DNA from: Peptoniphilus stercorisuis
GTDB lineage: Bacteria > Bacillota > Clostridia > Tissierellales > Peptoniphilaceae
Length of the DNA stretch: 33,699 nucleotides
Assembly (NCBI RefSeq): GCF_017874395.1
Contig: NZ_JAGGLJ010000018.1
Span: forward strand, 1 to 33,699
Reading direction: 5' to 3'
The notes under the pieces are model-generated. The model ran no database searches, was not told where the DNA came from, and worked only from the letters and a program-made list of their open reading frames with translations. A program made the translations under genes and the position numbers. Positions 24,705 to 31,548 of the stretch are shown piece by piece (position 1 is the first letter of the stretch; every line of letters begins with the position of its first letter).

Positions 24705-25406
24705 ATGCCAAAAAGAGGTAAAAAATATTTAGAAAGCTTAAAGCTAATAGATAGAGCTAAATTATATGATGTTAAAGAAGCTCTTGCATTAGTTGAACAA
24801 ACATCAAAAGCAAACTTTGATGAAACTGTTGAGCTTGCAGTAAGACTTGGAGTAGATCCAAGACATGCAGACCAACAAGTTAGAGGTACAGTTGTACTTC
24901 CTCATGGAACAGGTAAAACTAAAAAAGTTCTTGTTCTTGCTAAGGGAGAAAAAATTAAAGAAGCAGAAGCTGCAGGAGCAGATTATGTTGGTGGAGACGA
25001 ATACGTTGAAAAAATCCAAAAAGAAAACTGGTTTGATTTTGACGTAGTTATAGCTACTCCAGACATGATGGGCGTTGTAGGTAAAATCGGTAGAGTTCTT
25101 GGACCTAAAGGACTTATGCCAAACCCTAAATCAGGTACAGTAACATTTGATGTTGCTAAAGCTGTAGAAGAAGTTAAAGCTGGTAAGGTTGAATATAGAG
25201 TTGACAAAGCTGCTATAATCAATGTTCCAATCGGAAAAGCTTCTTTTGGTGCTGAAAAACTTGAAGATAACTTCAGAATTCTTATGTCTGAAATTATTAA
25301 AGCTAAACCAGCATCAGCAAAAGGACGTTACCTAAAGAGCGTTACTGTTTCAACAACAATGGGACCTGGAATTAAACTTAACGGCCAAAAATTAATGGAA
25401 AAATAA
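24705..25406 (+). CDS. rplA: 50S ribosomal protein L1
   Basis: The 233-residue L1 forms the ribosomal stalk at the E site and usually represses its own rplK-rplA mRNA. Conserved segments: [47 protein letters not shown], and the signature [16 protein letters not shown], with TMGPGIKLN at the C terminus. AAGGAGGG precedes the ATG. A strong terminator follows and rplJ/rplL are absent here. Confidence 0.98.
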   Translation: MPKRGKKYLESLKLIDRAKLYDVKEALALVEQTSKANFDETVELAVRLGVDPRHADQQVRGTVVLPHGTGKTKKVLVLAKGEKIKEAEAAGADYVGGDEYVEKIQKENWFDFDVVIATPDMMGVVGKIGRVLGPKGLMPNPKSGTVTFDVAKAVEEVKAGKVEYRVDKAAIINVPIGKASFGAEKLEDNFRILMSEIIKAKPASAKGRYLKSVTVSTTMGPGIKLNGQKLMEK

Positions 25407-25418
25407 AAACACCTATAT

Positions 25419-25443
25419 AGAGCACTTCGGTGCTCTTTTTTTT
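25419..25443 (+). terminator. terminator after rplA
   Basis: A perfect 7-bp stem AGAGCAC/GTGCTCT with a UUCG tetraloop is followed by T8 (25436-25443). Confidence 0.95.
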
Positions 25444-25447
25444 ATGC

Positions 25448-25464
25448 CTTGAAATAAATTCAAG
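25448..25464 (+). promoter_or_regulatory. dyad CTTGAA-N5-TTCAAG upstream of the CoA-transferase gene
   Basis: CTTGAAATAAATTCAAG is a perfect 6-bp inverted repeat with a 5-base spacer. It ends 1 base before a TTGTCA -35, centred about 44 bases upstream of the predicted transcription start. A related dyad lies at 28927-28943. It could bind a dimeric regulator; this is inferred from symmetry and position. Confidence 0.4.
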
Positions 25465-25465
25465 C

Positions 25466-25493
25466 TTGTCAAACACAGTCAATTACATAATAT
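25466..25493 (+). promoter_or_regulatory. probable promoter of the CoA-transferase gene
   Basis: TTGTCA (25466-25471), 16-base spacer and TAATAT (25488-25493) match sigma-A moderately. It would give a leader of about 75 bases that contains the GAAAATATTTTC palindrome. Confidence 0.4.
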
Positions 25494-25532
25494 AGATTTA
25501 ACAAATATTCTGAACTAAAATTAATTTAAACA

Positions 25533-25546
25533 AGGAAAATATTTTC
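25533..25546 (+). promoter_or_regulatory. candidate operator 1 (AGGAAAATATTTTC)
   Basis: GAAAATATTTTC (25535-25546) is a perfect 12-bp palindrome 28 bases before the CoA-transferase ATG. The 12-mer AGGAAAATATTT recurs exactly, on the other strand, at 28817-28828, and with one change at 28975-28986. Its shared presence at all promoters of the fermentation island suggests a regulator site. Confidence 0.4.
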
Positions 25547-25573
25547 ATATTAATATAAAAGAAAGGTGATAAT

Positions 25574-27136
25574 ATGAACACAAAATTTGTAAGTTTAGAA
25601 GAAGCTATAGAACAAGTTAAGGACAATGACACAGTTGCAACATCAGGTTTTGTTCAAGTTGCAAATCCAGAAGCACTAGAATGGGCTTTAGGAAAAAGAT
25701 TTGAAGAGACAAATAGTCCAAAAGACTTAACACTTTTTTACTGTGCAGGTCAAGGAGATGGAAATAATAGAGCAGTAAATCACTTTGCAAAAGAAGGACT
25801 TTTAAAAAGAGTTATAGCAGGACATATGAACTCAGCACCAATACTAAGTGATTTTATAATGAAAAATAAATGTGAAGCTTATAATATACCTCAAGGAATA
25901 CTATGTGCAATGGTTAGAAATGTAGCTGCAAAAAAAGTTGGAGTTATTTCATCAGTAGGACTTCATACTTTTGCTGATCCAAGAATTGAAGGATGTAAGT
26001 CAAATAGTATAACTACAGAAGATGTAGTTGAATTAATAAATATTGCAGGACGTGAGCAATTATTTTATAAAGCTATAAATTTAGATGTTGCCTTTATAAA
26101 GGGAAGTTATGCAGATACAAGAGGAAATATTTCTATGGAAAAAGAAGGAGTTCCAACTGAAGCTACATCAATAGCTCAAGCAGTACATAACAATGGAGGA
26201 ACTGTAATAGTTCAAGTAGATAATATTGTAAAAGCAGGTTCACTTGATCCAAAGCTTGTAAAAATTCCTGGAATCTATGTAGATTATGTAGTTGAAGTAG
26301 AAGATAAAAATTTAAAACAACAATGTTATGGTGTAGACTATGAAGAAGAACTTGCAGGAAAAACTTCATTAAGTGGAGGTGCTTTAAATGTAAAGGCTTC
26401 ATTAAATGAAAGAAAAATAATTGCAAGACGTGGAACAATGGAAATAGAAAAGGGAAATGTTGGAAATTTAGGAATTGGCGTACCTGAAATGGTTTCAAGT
26501 GTAGTAAGTGAAGAAGGTATTTCTGATTGGATGACTCTTACAGTAGAATCAGGTCCTGTAGGTGGATCACCTCAAGCTAAAAATAGATTTGGAACTTCTA
26601 TAAATGCAGATGCAATACTAGATCAACCTTATCAATTTGATTTTTATGATGGTGGTGGACTTGATATTACGTTTTTAGGACTTGCTGAAGCAGATAGATT
26701 TGGAAACTTAAATGTATCTAAATTTGGTGGACGTGTTGCAGGCTGTGGTGGATTTATAGATATATCTCAAAATGCTAAAAAAGTTGTATTTTGTGGAAGT
26801 TTTACAGCTGGTGGACTAAAAGTAGAAGTAAAAGATGGAGAACTAAAAATACTTAATGAAGGTAAATTTAAAAAATTTGTAAAAGATGTTGAACAAATTA
26901 CATTCTCAGGGGAATATGCAAGACTTACTAATCAAGAAGTTTATTATATAACTGAAAGAGCAGTATTTAAAATGATGCCTGAAGGAATAACACTAATAGA
27001 AATAGCACCTGGAATTGACTTAAAAAAAGATGTATTAAACCAAATGGAATTTACTCCATTAATTTCAAAAAATCTTAAACTTATGGATAAGAGAATATTT
27101 AAAGATGAAGTTATGAATTTAAAATTTGACAAATAA
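25574..27136 (+). CDS. family I acyl-CoA:acetate CoA-transferase, Pct-like
   Basis: The 520-residue protein fuses alpha and beta halves of a family I CoA-transferase and strongly resembles propionate CoA-transferase (Pct) as I recall it from Clostridium propionicum. Motifs: DTVATSGFVQVANPEAL near the N terminus, HFAKEGLLKRVIAGH, GTMEIEKGNVGNLGIGVPE, and the catalytic Glu325 in TVESGPVGGSPQ, which forms the glutamyl-CoA thioester. YDGGGLDITFLGLAE and ERAVFKM complete the beta half. It probably activates a short 2-hydroxy acid with CoA from acetyl-CoA or another acyl-CoA, feeding the dehydratase encoded downstream. Lactate or another 2-hydroxy acid is possible; the substrate is inferred from neighbours. 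Single-gene unit, convergent with the regulator. Confidence 0.88.
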   Translation: MNTKFVSLEEAIEQVKDNDTVATSGFVQVANPEALEWALGKRFEETNSPKDLTLFYCAGQGDGNNRAVNHFAKEGLLKRVIAGHMNSAPILSDFIMKNKCEAYNIPQGILCAMVRNVAAKKVGVISSVGLHTFADPRIEGCKSNSITTEDVVELINIAGREQLFYKAINLDVAFIKGSYADTRGNISMEKEGVPTEATSIAQAVHNNGGTVIVQVDNIVKAGSLDPKLVKIPGIYVDYVVEVEDKNLKQQCYGVDYEEELAGKTSLSGGALNVKASLNERKIIARRGTMEIEKGNVGNLGIGVPEMVSSVVSEEGISDWMTLTVESGPVGGSPQAKNRFGTSINADAILDQPYQFDFYDGGGLDITFLGLAEADRFGNLNVSKFGGRVAGCGGFIDISQNAKKVVFCGSFTAGGLKVEVKDGELKILNEGKFKKFVKDVEQITFSGEYARLTNQEVYYITERAVFKMMPEGITLIEIAPGIDLKKDVLNQMEFTPLISKNLKLMDKRIFKDEVMNLKFDK

Positions 27137-27141
27137 AAAAT

Positions 27142-27177
27142 AAAAAGAGATTTCTTAAGAAATCTCTTTTTATTTTT
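27142..27177. terminator. bidirectional terminator between CoA-transferase and regulator genes
   Basis: A perfect 13-bp stem (27142-27154 / 27159-27171) around TTAA has A5 on one side and T5 plus a T-rich tail (27167-27177) on the other, so it can stop transcripts from both directions. It overlaps the stop codon of the regulator on the minus strand. Confidence 0.9.
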
Positions 27178-28672
27178 CTATACTGTCCTTTGCAATTTGA
27201 ATGTATTTAAACATTTGTCCATATTTTTTATAGGCTTGTTCTAGTTTTTCACTATTGTATTCAATACAATTAGGACTTTTTTTAATTTCTTCAAAGGCCT
27301 CTAAAACAATTTTTGAAAAGTTACTATTTCTAAGTATTGAAATAGAAGGATCATGTCCCTTTGATGGAATAGTATTGTTTTTAAAAAACAGTTTAGAATC
27401 ATTATAGTAAAGACTAAATATCTTTTGAGAAGCCATAATATCCCAAGAAAAATCATCTATTATATAAAACTTAATATTTGGATTTTCTTTCATTAATTTT
27501 AATACTTGATTGTAGTGCTTTTGCCTTTTTTCAGCAGGAACTGTATATCTTGTATTACAACATAAAATATTCCCATCTTCTAAATAATCAAAAAGTGTTG
27601 ATTTTAGAATAAAGAAGTTAATATTTGAGTTTTCAAAAATCTCTTCCCAAGTTATTTTAATCTTCATAATTTCAAGCATTTCATCCTTTGACTTAGTTTT
27701 AATATAGGAGTTTTGTGCTATTTCTAAGATTAATTCTGGTGGTAGTAAAAACTCAAATCCATAGTTACAAAAGAAATAAAAATTATCTCCTGAATAAAAG
27801 TTAGTTCTAAAGTTTGTAGATGATACTGATTTAGAGTAGGTAAGTTCAAGGATTAAATTTTCTTCTTTAAAGTTATCTATTAAAAAATCAAAGTATTCTT
27901 CAGTTGCACTTTCGCTGTCTCCATAGGTCATAGTTTGTATAAAGGCTTCACTATCAAGAGAAAAGTCAAAGAAAAACTTATCTTTTATAATAAAAAAGTT
28001 TTTGTATGTGAATTTAGATTTATTATAAATTTCAATATTTACATTTGGATATTTACAAAGTATAGAATATATTTTAAGCATATTTTCATAACTTGGAATA
28101 TTTTTATCTAGTGAATAACCAAGATGTATAGTTATTTTTCTAAAATTTGAATTAGACTTTTCAAGTATTTCTAAGACAAATTTTGCATTATAGGAAAAAA
28201 TATCAAAACTTGTGTATATATCAATATCTTCTTCAAAAGATTTAAGTAGTAATTTATTTAAAGAATTATTGATAAAAGGATAGATGCTTCTACTTCCTAT
28301 TAAAAACTTAATTTCTCCACTATCTTCTTCAAGTGATTCAATGTTACATATTTTTCGATAAGTATTTTTAAGTAAAGTATTAATTTGTGACTCAATTTCT
28401 TCTTGAGCAGTTTTGTTACTAAAGGAAGGTGGAATTAAACTAAATTCTATGTAAAAGTTATATTCTTTATTATCTTCACAAATTGCCTTTGCAAAAATAG
28501 AGCTTGCCTTTTTATTAATGCTATTAATCGATTTAACTGATGGTATTTTAGAGCCGTTACACCATTTACTAATATATGAGATGTCATAGTCAAGTGCCTT
28601 TGCAAGTACTGATAGTTTAACATCTGTAAATTCAAATAATTTTTTTAATGTTTCTGAGTAAGTCATATCCAT
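27170..28672 (-). CDS. HTH-domain protein of unknown family, probable local regulator
   Basis: This 500-residue protein has an N-terminal helix-turn-helix of XRE type (about residues 18-50: LSVLAKALDYDISYISKWCN, then GSKIPSVKSI). The remaining ~430 residues match nothing I recognise. They are rich in Phe, Tyr, Asn and Ser, with alternating helix/strand patterns, no membrane segment and no enzyme motif; a ligand- or partner-sensing role is possible. It starts at ATG 28672 behind GGGGG (28679-28684 region, minus strand); ATG 28666 is an alternative. It is convergent with the CoA-transferase gene and divergent from the VOC-dehydratase operon, so it probably controls both. Repressor or activator cannot be told. 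Confidence 0.72.
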   Translation of the reverse strand: MDMTYSETLKKLFEFTDVKLSVLAKALDYDISYISKWCNGSKIPSVKSINSINKKASSIFAKAICEDNKEYNFYIEFSLIPPSFSNKTAQEEIESQINTLLKNTYRKICNIESLEEDSGEIKFLIGSRSIYPFINNSLNKLLLKSFEEDIDIYTSFDIFSYNAKFVLEILEKSNSNFRKITIHLGYSLDKNIPSYENMLKIYSILCKYPNVNIEIYNKSKFTYKNFFIIKDKFFFDFSLDSEAFIQTMTYGDSESATEEYFDFLIDNFKEENLILELTYSKSVSSTNFRTNFYSGDNFYFFCNYGFEFLLPPELILEIAQNSYIKTKSKDEMLEIMKIKITWEEIFENSNINFFILKSTLFDYLEDGNILCCNTRYTVPAEKRQKHYNQVLKLMKENPNIKFYIIDDFSWDIMASQKIFSLYYNDSKLFFKNNTIPSKGHDPSISILRNSNFSKIVLEAFEEIKKSPNCIEYNSEKLEQAYKKYGQMFKYIQIAKDSIEK

Positions 28673-28789
28673 TTATGTCGCCCCCAATTACAAATAATAG
28701 ATAGAAAAACCTAAACTTCTATACCTATTATAGATTATAATCTTAATTTTTAAAAATATTTTTTTATATAATAAAACAATGATTATTTT

Positions 28790-28818
28790 ATTATATTGAC
28801 TAAATATAGTTTTTGCAA
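28790..28818 (-). promoter_or_regulatory. probable promoter of the HTH regulator gene
   Basis: Read on the minus strand: TTGCAA (28818-28813), 17-base spacer and perfect TATAAT (28795-28790). This leaves a leader of about 110 bases. The motif at 28817-28828 touches the -35, which suggests autoregulation. Confidence 0.45.
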
Positions 28819-28828
28819 ATATTTTCCT
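28817..28828 (-). promoter_or_regulatory. candidate operator 2 (AGGAAAATATTT)
   Basis: The exact 12-mer of candidate operator 1 occurs here on the minus strand, overlapping the -35 of the regulator's own promoter. Confidence 0.4.
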
Positions 28829-28926
28829 AATGTTTTTATACAATATCAGTTTTATATAGCCCTATTTATAATACTTTTAGAGTTTGCTTTTAAAAATGTC
28901 AAAATTTAGGACTTTTTCTAATATAA

Positions 28927-28943
28927 GTTGACAAAAAGTCAAG
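28927..28943 (+). promoter_or_regulatory. dyad TTGAC-N5-GTCAA upstream of the VOC-dehydratase operon
   Basis: GTTGACAAAAAGTCAAG has the same 17-bp form as the dyad at 25448-25464 (TTGA-N7-TCAA core, closing G). Its centre is about 64 bases before the predicted transcription start. TTGACA here has no -10 at 16-18 bases, so it is not a good -35. Confidence 0.4.
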
Positions 28944-28974
28944 TGAAACAGAAAAGTAGTCAAAGTCAGTCATT

Positions 28975-28992
28975 AGGAAAACATTTTATAAT
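28975..28992 (+). promoter_or_regulatory. -10 of the VOC-dehydratase operon with candidate operator 3
   Basis: AGGAAAACATTT (28975-28986), one base different from operators 1 and 2, directly abuts a perfect TATAAT (28987-28992). The -35 position (28964-28970) is poor, so the promoter probably depends on an activator. A fourth, weaker match, AGAAAATATTT, is at 29035-29045 beside the ribosome site. Confidence 0.45.
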
Positions 28993-29059
28993 CCTTAAAA
29001 CTGTATTAATATTAATTTACAAGAAAATTTACTTAGAAAATATTTAAGGAGAGATAAAA

Positions 29060-29476
29060 ATGGAACAAATGAGACTTCACCATGTGGGAATAGTACTTCC
29101 TACATTAAAACAAGCACATGATTTTATTGACAGATTTGGACTTGAAATTGATTATGAAGGATTTGTAGATGCTTATCATGCAGATCTTATTTTTACTAAG
29201 AAAAGTACTTTTGGAAGTCCTTTAGAATTTATCATTCCAAAAGAAGGAGTCCTTTGTGATTTTAACAATGGCAAAGGTGGAATTGCACATATTGCTTTTG
29301 AAGTTGAAGATGTAGAAAAGGTAAGAAAAGAATTTGAAGAAAAGGGAATGGGAATGCTAGAAGATAAAGCAGTTCCAGGAACTGATGATATTATAGTTAA
29401 CTTTTTAAGACCTAGATTTAATGATGGAATACTTGTTGAATTTGTAGAAACAGTAGCTCCAATTAAAAGAGATTAA
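29060..29476 (+). CDS. VOC-family protein, methylmalonyl-CoA epimerase-like
   Basis: The 138-residue protein is a two-module vicinal-oxygen-chelate (glyoxalase/bleomycin-resistance) fold. Likely metal ligands are His8 (LHHVGIV), Glu56 (PLEFIIP), His77 (IAHIAFEVEDV) and Glu127 (ILVEFVE), spaced as in methylmalonyl-CoA epimerase. No methylmalonyl-CoA mutase or decarboxylase is nearby; instead it leads a dehydratase operon. It may therefore act on a 2-hydroxyacyl- or acyl-CoA stereocentre, or have another VOC activity; this is inference from position. AAGGAG precedes the ATG. It is 24 bases ahead of the activator gene. Confidence 0.78.
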   Translation: MEQMRLHHVGIVLPTLKQAHDFIDRFGLEIDYEGFVDAYHADLIFTKKSTFGSPLEFIIPKEGVLCDFNNGKGGIAHIAFEVEDVEKVRKEFEEKGMGMLEDKAVPGTDDIIVNFLRPRFNDGILVEFVETVAPIKRD

Positions 29477-29500
29477 AAAGTATAAGTAGGAGTGATGATT

Positions 29501-30280
29501 ATGTACACAATGGGAGTAGATATAGGTTCAGCATCATCAAAGGTTGTTATTTTAAAAGATAGAGAACTTTTTTCTTATGATGTAGTTCAACTTGGAACAG
29601 GAACTTTAGGACCAAGTGAAGTGATAGAAAATATATTAAATAAAACAAATTTAAAACTTAGTGATATCTCCTATACAGTTGCAACTGGTTATGGACGTTT
29701 TTCTTTTGATAAAGCAGATAAACAAATAAGTGAAATTTCAGCTCATGCAAAGGGAATTCACAGTCTTATTCCCAGTGCTAGAACAATTATTGACATTGGG
29801 GGTCAAGATGCAAAGGCTATTGCACTAAATGACAAGGGCAGTGTAAAACAGTTTTTTATGAATGATAAATGTGCAGCAGGAACTGGTAGATTTTTAGAAG
29901 TTATGGCTAGAGTTTTAAATGTAGATTTAAATGAAATGCAAAACCTAGATAAAATGTCAAAAAATCCTGCAACAGTAAGTAGTACTTGTACTGTATTTGC
30001 AGAATCAGAAGTGATTTCTCAGTTATCAAGAGGAAAAACTAAGGAAGATATTATTAAAGGTGTTCATAATTCAGTAGCTCATAAAATAAGCGGGCTTGCT
30101 TATAGAACTATGCTAAAGGGAGATATTGTAATGACTGGTGGAGTAGCTAAAAATAAAGGTGTTGTAAGAGCTATTTCAGAAGAGCTAGATAAAGATATTA
30201 TTGTAGCAAATAACCCACAAATTACAGGTGCCTTAGGTGCTAGTATATATGCCTATGAAGAATTTACAAAGGAGGACTAG
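29501..30280 (+). CDS. 2-hydroxyacyl-CoA dehydratase activator (ATPase)
   Basis: The 259-residue protein is an ASKHA ATPase of the HgdC/FldI/HadI type, which uses ATP to push one electron into the dehydratase. Motifs: MGVDIGSASSKVVIL (phosphate 1), IIDIGGQDAKAIAL (phosphate 2), MTGGVAKNKGVV (adenosine). The single [4Fe-4S] cluster shared by the homodimer is bound by Cys124 (NDKCAAGTGRFLE) and Cys163 (SSTCTVFAESE). GTG 29492 and ATG 29495 are also in frame, but GGAG (29489-29492) best fits ATG 29501. It ends 2 bases before the dehydratase alpha gene, whose GGAGG lies in its last codons. Confidence 0.93.
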   Translation: MYTMGVDIGSASSKVVILKDRELFSYDVVQLGTGTLGPSEVIENILNKTNLKLSDISYTVATGYGRFSFDKADKQISEISAHAKGIHSLIPSARTIIDIGGQDAKAIALNDKGSVKQFFMNDKCAAGTGRFLEVMARVLNVDLNEMQNLDKMSKNPATVSSTCTVFAESEVISQLSRGKTKEDIIKGVHNSVAHKISGLAYRTMLKGDIVMTGGVAKNKGVVRAISEELDKDIIVANNPQITGALGASIYAYEEFTKED

Positions 30281-30282
30281 AT

Positions 30283-31539
30283 ATGAAAGAAATTAAAGAT
30301 ACAAAAGATATGAAAGCAAAAGAATTACTTGCATACTACCAACAAAAATTAGATGAAGAAGCTATGGAAGCTAAAAAAGAGGGACGTCTAGTATGCTGGT
30401 CAGCATCAGTTGCACCATCAGAATTTTGTGTAGCAATGGATATTGCAATGGTATACCCAGAAACTCACGCAGCAGGAATAGGAGCAAAAAAAGGTTCACT
30501 TCCAATACTTGATGTTGCAGACAAAAATGGATACTCACTAGATATTTGTTCCTACGCAAGAGTAAACCTTGGATATATGGAACTGTTAAAAGAACAAGCA
30601 AAAACTGGAGTAACTCCAAAGGAACTAGAAGATTGTCCTGGTGCAAAAATACCACTACCTGATCTTGTTATTACTTGTAACAATATTTGTAATACACTTC
30701 TTAAATGGTATGAAAATTTAGCAAAAGAATTAAATATTCCATGTATTGTTATAGATGTACCTTTTAATCATACTATGCCAATTCCAGAATACTCAAAGGA
30801 ATACATAGCAGGACAATTTAAAGAAGCAATAAGACAACTTGAAGAAATTACTGGAAAAGACTTTAACTATGATAAATTCTTAGAAGCACAAGAACAAACT
30901 CAAAAATCAGTAAAAGAATGGAATAGAATTGCAGAACTATCTTCAAACAAACCATCTCCACTAAACTGTTTTGATTTATTTAACTATATGGCACTAATAG
31001 TATGTGCAAGAAGTAGAGATTATGCAGAAATTACTTTTAGAAAATTTGCAGAAGAACTTGAATACAATTTAGAACATGAAATATATGCCTTTAAAGGAAA
31101 TGAAAAAAACAGAATCACTTGGGAAGGTATAGCTGTTTGGCCATATCTTGGTCATACATTTAAATCACTTAAAAATCTTGGAGATATTATGACAGGATCT
31201 GCATATCCAGGACTTTGGAACTTAACTTATACTCCAGGAGACTTAAAGTCAATGGCAGAAGCTTATACTAGAATTTATATAAATACTTGTCTTGAAAACA
31301 AAGCAAAAGTTCTTGAAAATATAGTAGAAAATTCTAAATCAGATGGAGTACTTTACCACTTAAACAGAAGTTGTAAATTAATGAGTTTACTAAATGTGGA
31401 AACTGCAGAAATTGTATCAGAAAAGACAAATACTCCTTATGGTAGTTTTGATGGTGATCAAACTGATCCAAGAAACTTCTCAGAAGCACAATTTGATACA
31501 AGAGTTCAAGCACTAACTGAAATGATGGAAGACAAATAG
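30283..31539 (+). CDS. 2-hydroxyacyl-CoA dehydratase, alpha-type subunit
   Basis: The 418-residue protein belongs to the HgdA/FldB/HadB family and, with the beta subunit, removes water from an (R)-2-hydroxyacyl-CoA through a ketyl radical. Likely cluster ligands are Cys89 (LDICSYARVNLG), Cys132 or Cys136 (TCNNICNTLL) and Cys364 (LNRSCKLMSLL). VCWSASVAPSEF (residues 37-48) is the substrate-side Ser loop. The C-terminal DGDQTDPRNFSEAQFDTR is characteristic. The length is nearer HadB, FldB or lactoyl-CoA dehydratase alpha than the longer HgdA. Substrate undecided among lactoyl-, 2-hydroxybutyryl-, 2-hydroxyglutaryl- and 2-hydroxyisocaproyl-CoA. Confidence 0.93.
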   Translation: MKEIKDTKDMKAKELLAYYQQKLDEEAMEAKKEGRLVCWSASVAPSEFCVAMDIAMVYPETHAAGIGAKKGSLPILDVADKNGYSLDICSYARVNLGYMELLKEQAKTGVTPKELEDCPGAKIPLPDLVITCNNICNTLLKWYENLAKELNIPCIVIDVPFNHTMPIPEYSKEYIAGQFKEAIRQLEEITGKDFNYDKFLEAQEQTQKSVKEWNRIAELSSNKPSPLNCFDLFNYMALIVCARSRDYAEITFRKFAEELEYNLEHEIYAFKGNEKNRITWEGIAVWPYLGHTFKSLKNLGDIMTGSAYPGLWNLTYTPGDLKSMAEAYTRIYINTCLENKAKVLENIVENSKSDGVLYHLNRSCKLMSLLNVETAEIVSEKTNTPYGSFDGDQTDPRNFSEAQFDTRVQALTEMMEDK

Positions 31540-31548
31540 GAGGATAAT

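Larger units (their letters stand above)
28673..29059. other. 387-bp divergent control region of the dehydratase island
   Basis: This non-coding stretch between the regulator and the VOC gene holds a minus-strand promoter (28790-28818), two AGGAAAA(T/C)ATTT motifs, a TTGAC-N5-GTCAA dyad (28927-28943), AGTCA repeats (28937, 28958, 28965) and a TATAAT (28987-28992). It also has a 12-bp palindrome AGATTATAATCT (28732-28743). A longer inverted match, TTTTCCTAATG (28822-28832) and CATTAGGAAAA (28971-28981), spans its middle. No gene is seen. Confidence 0.7.

Noticed and set aside
14346-26498. Antisense open frames rich in Leu/His/Phe opposite purDL, purB and the CoA-transferase gene
   Set aside because: Low-complexity mirror translations of A-rich coding strands, without ribosome sites or motifs.
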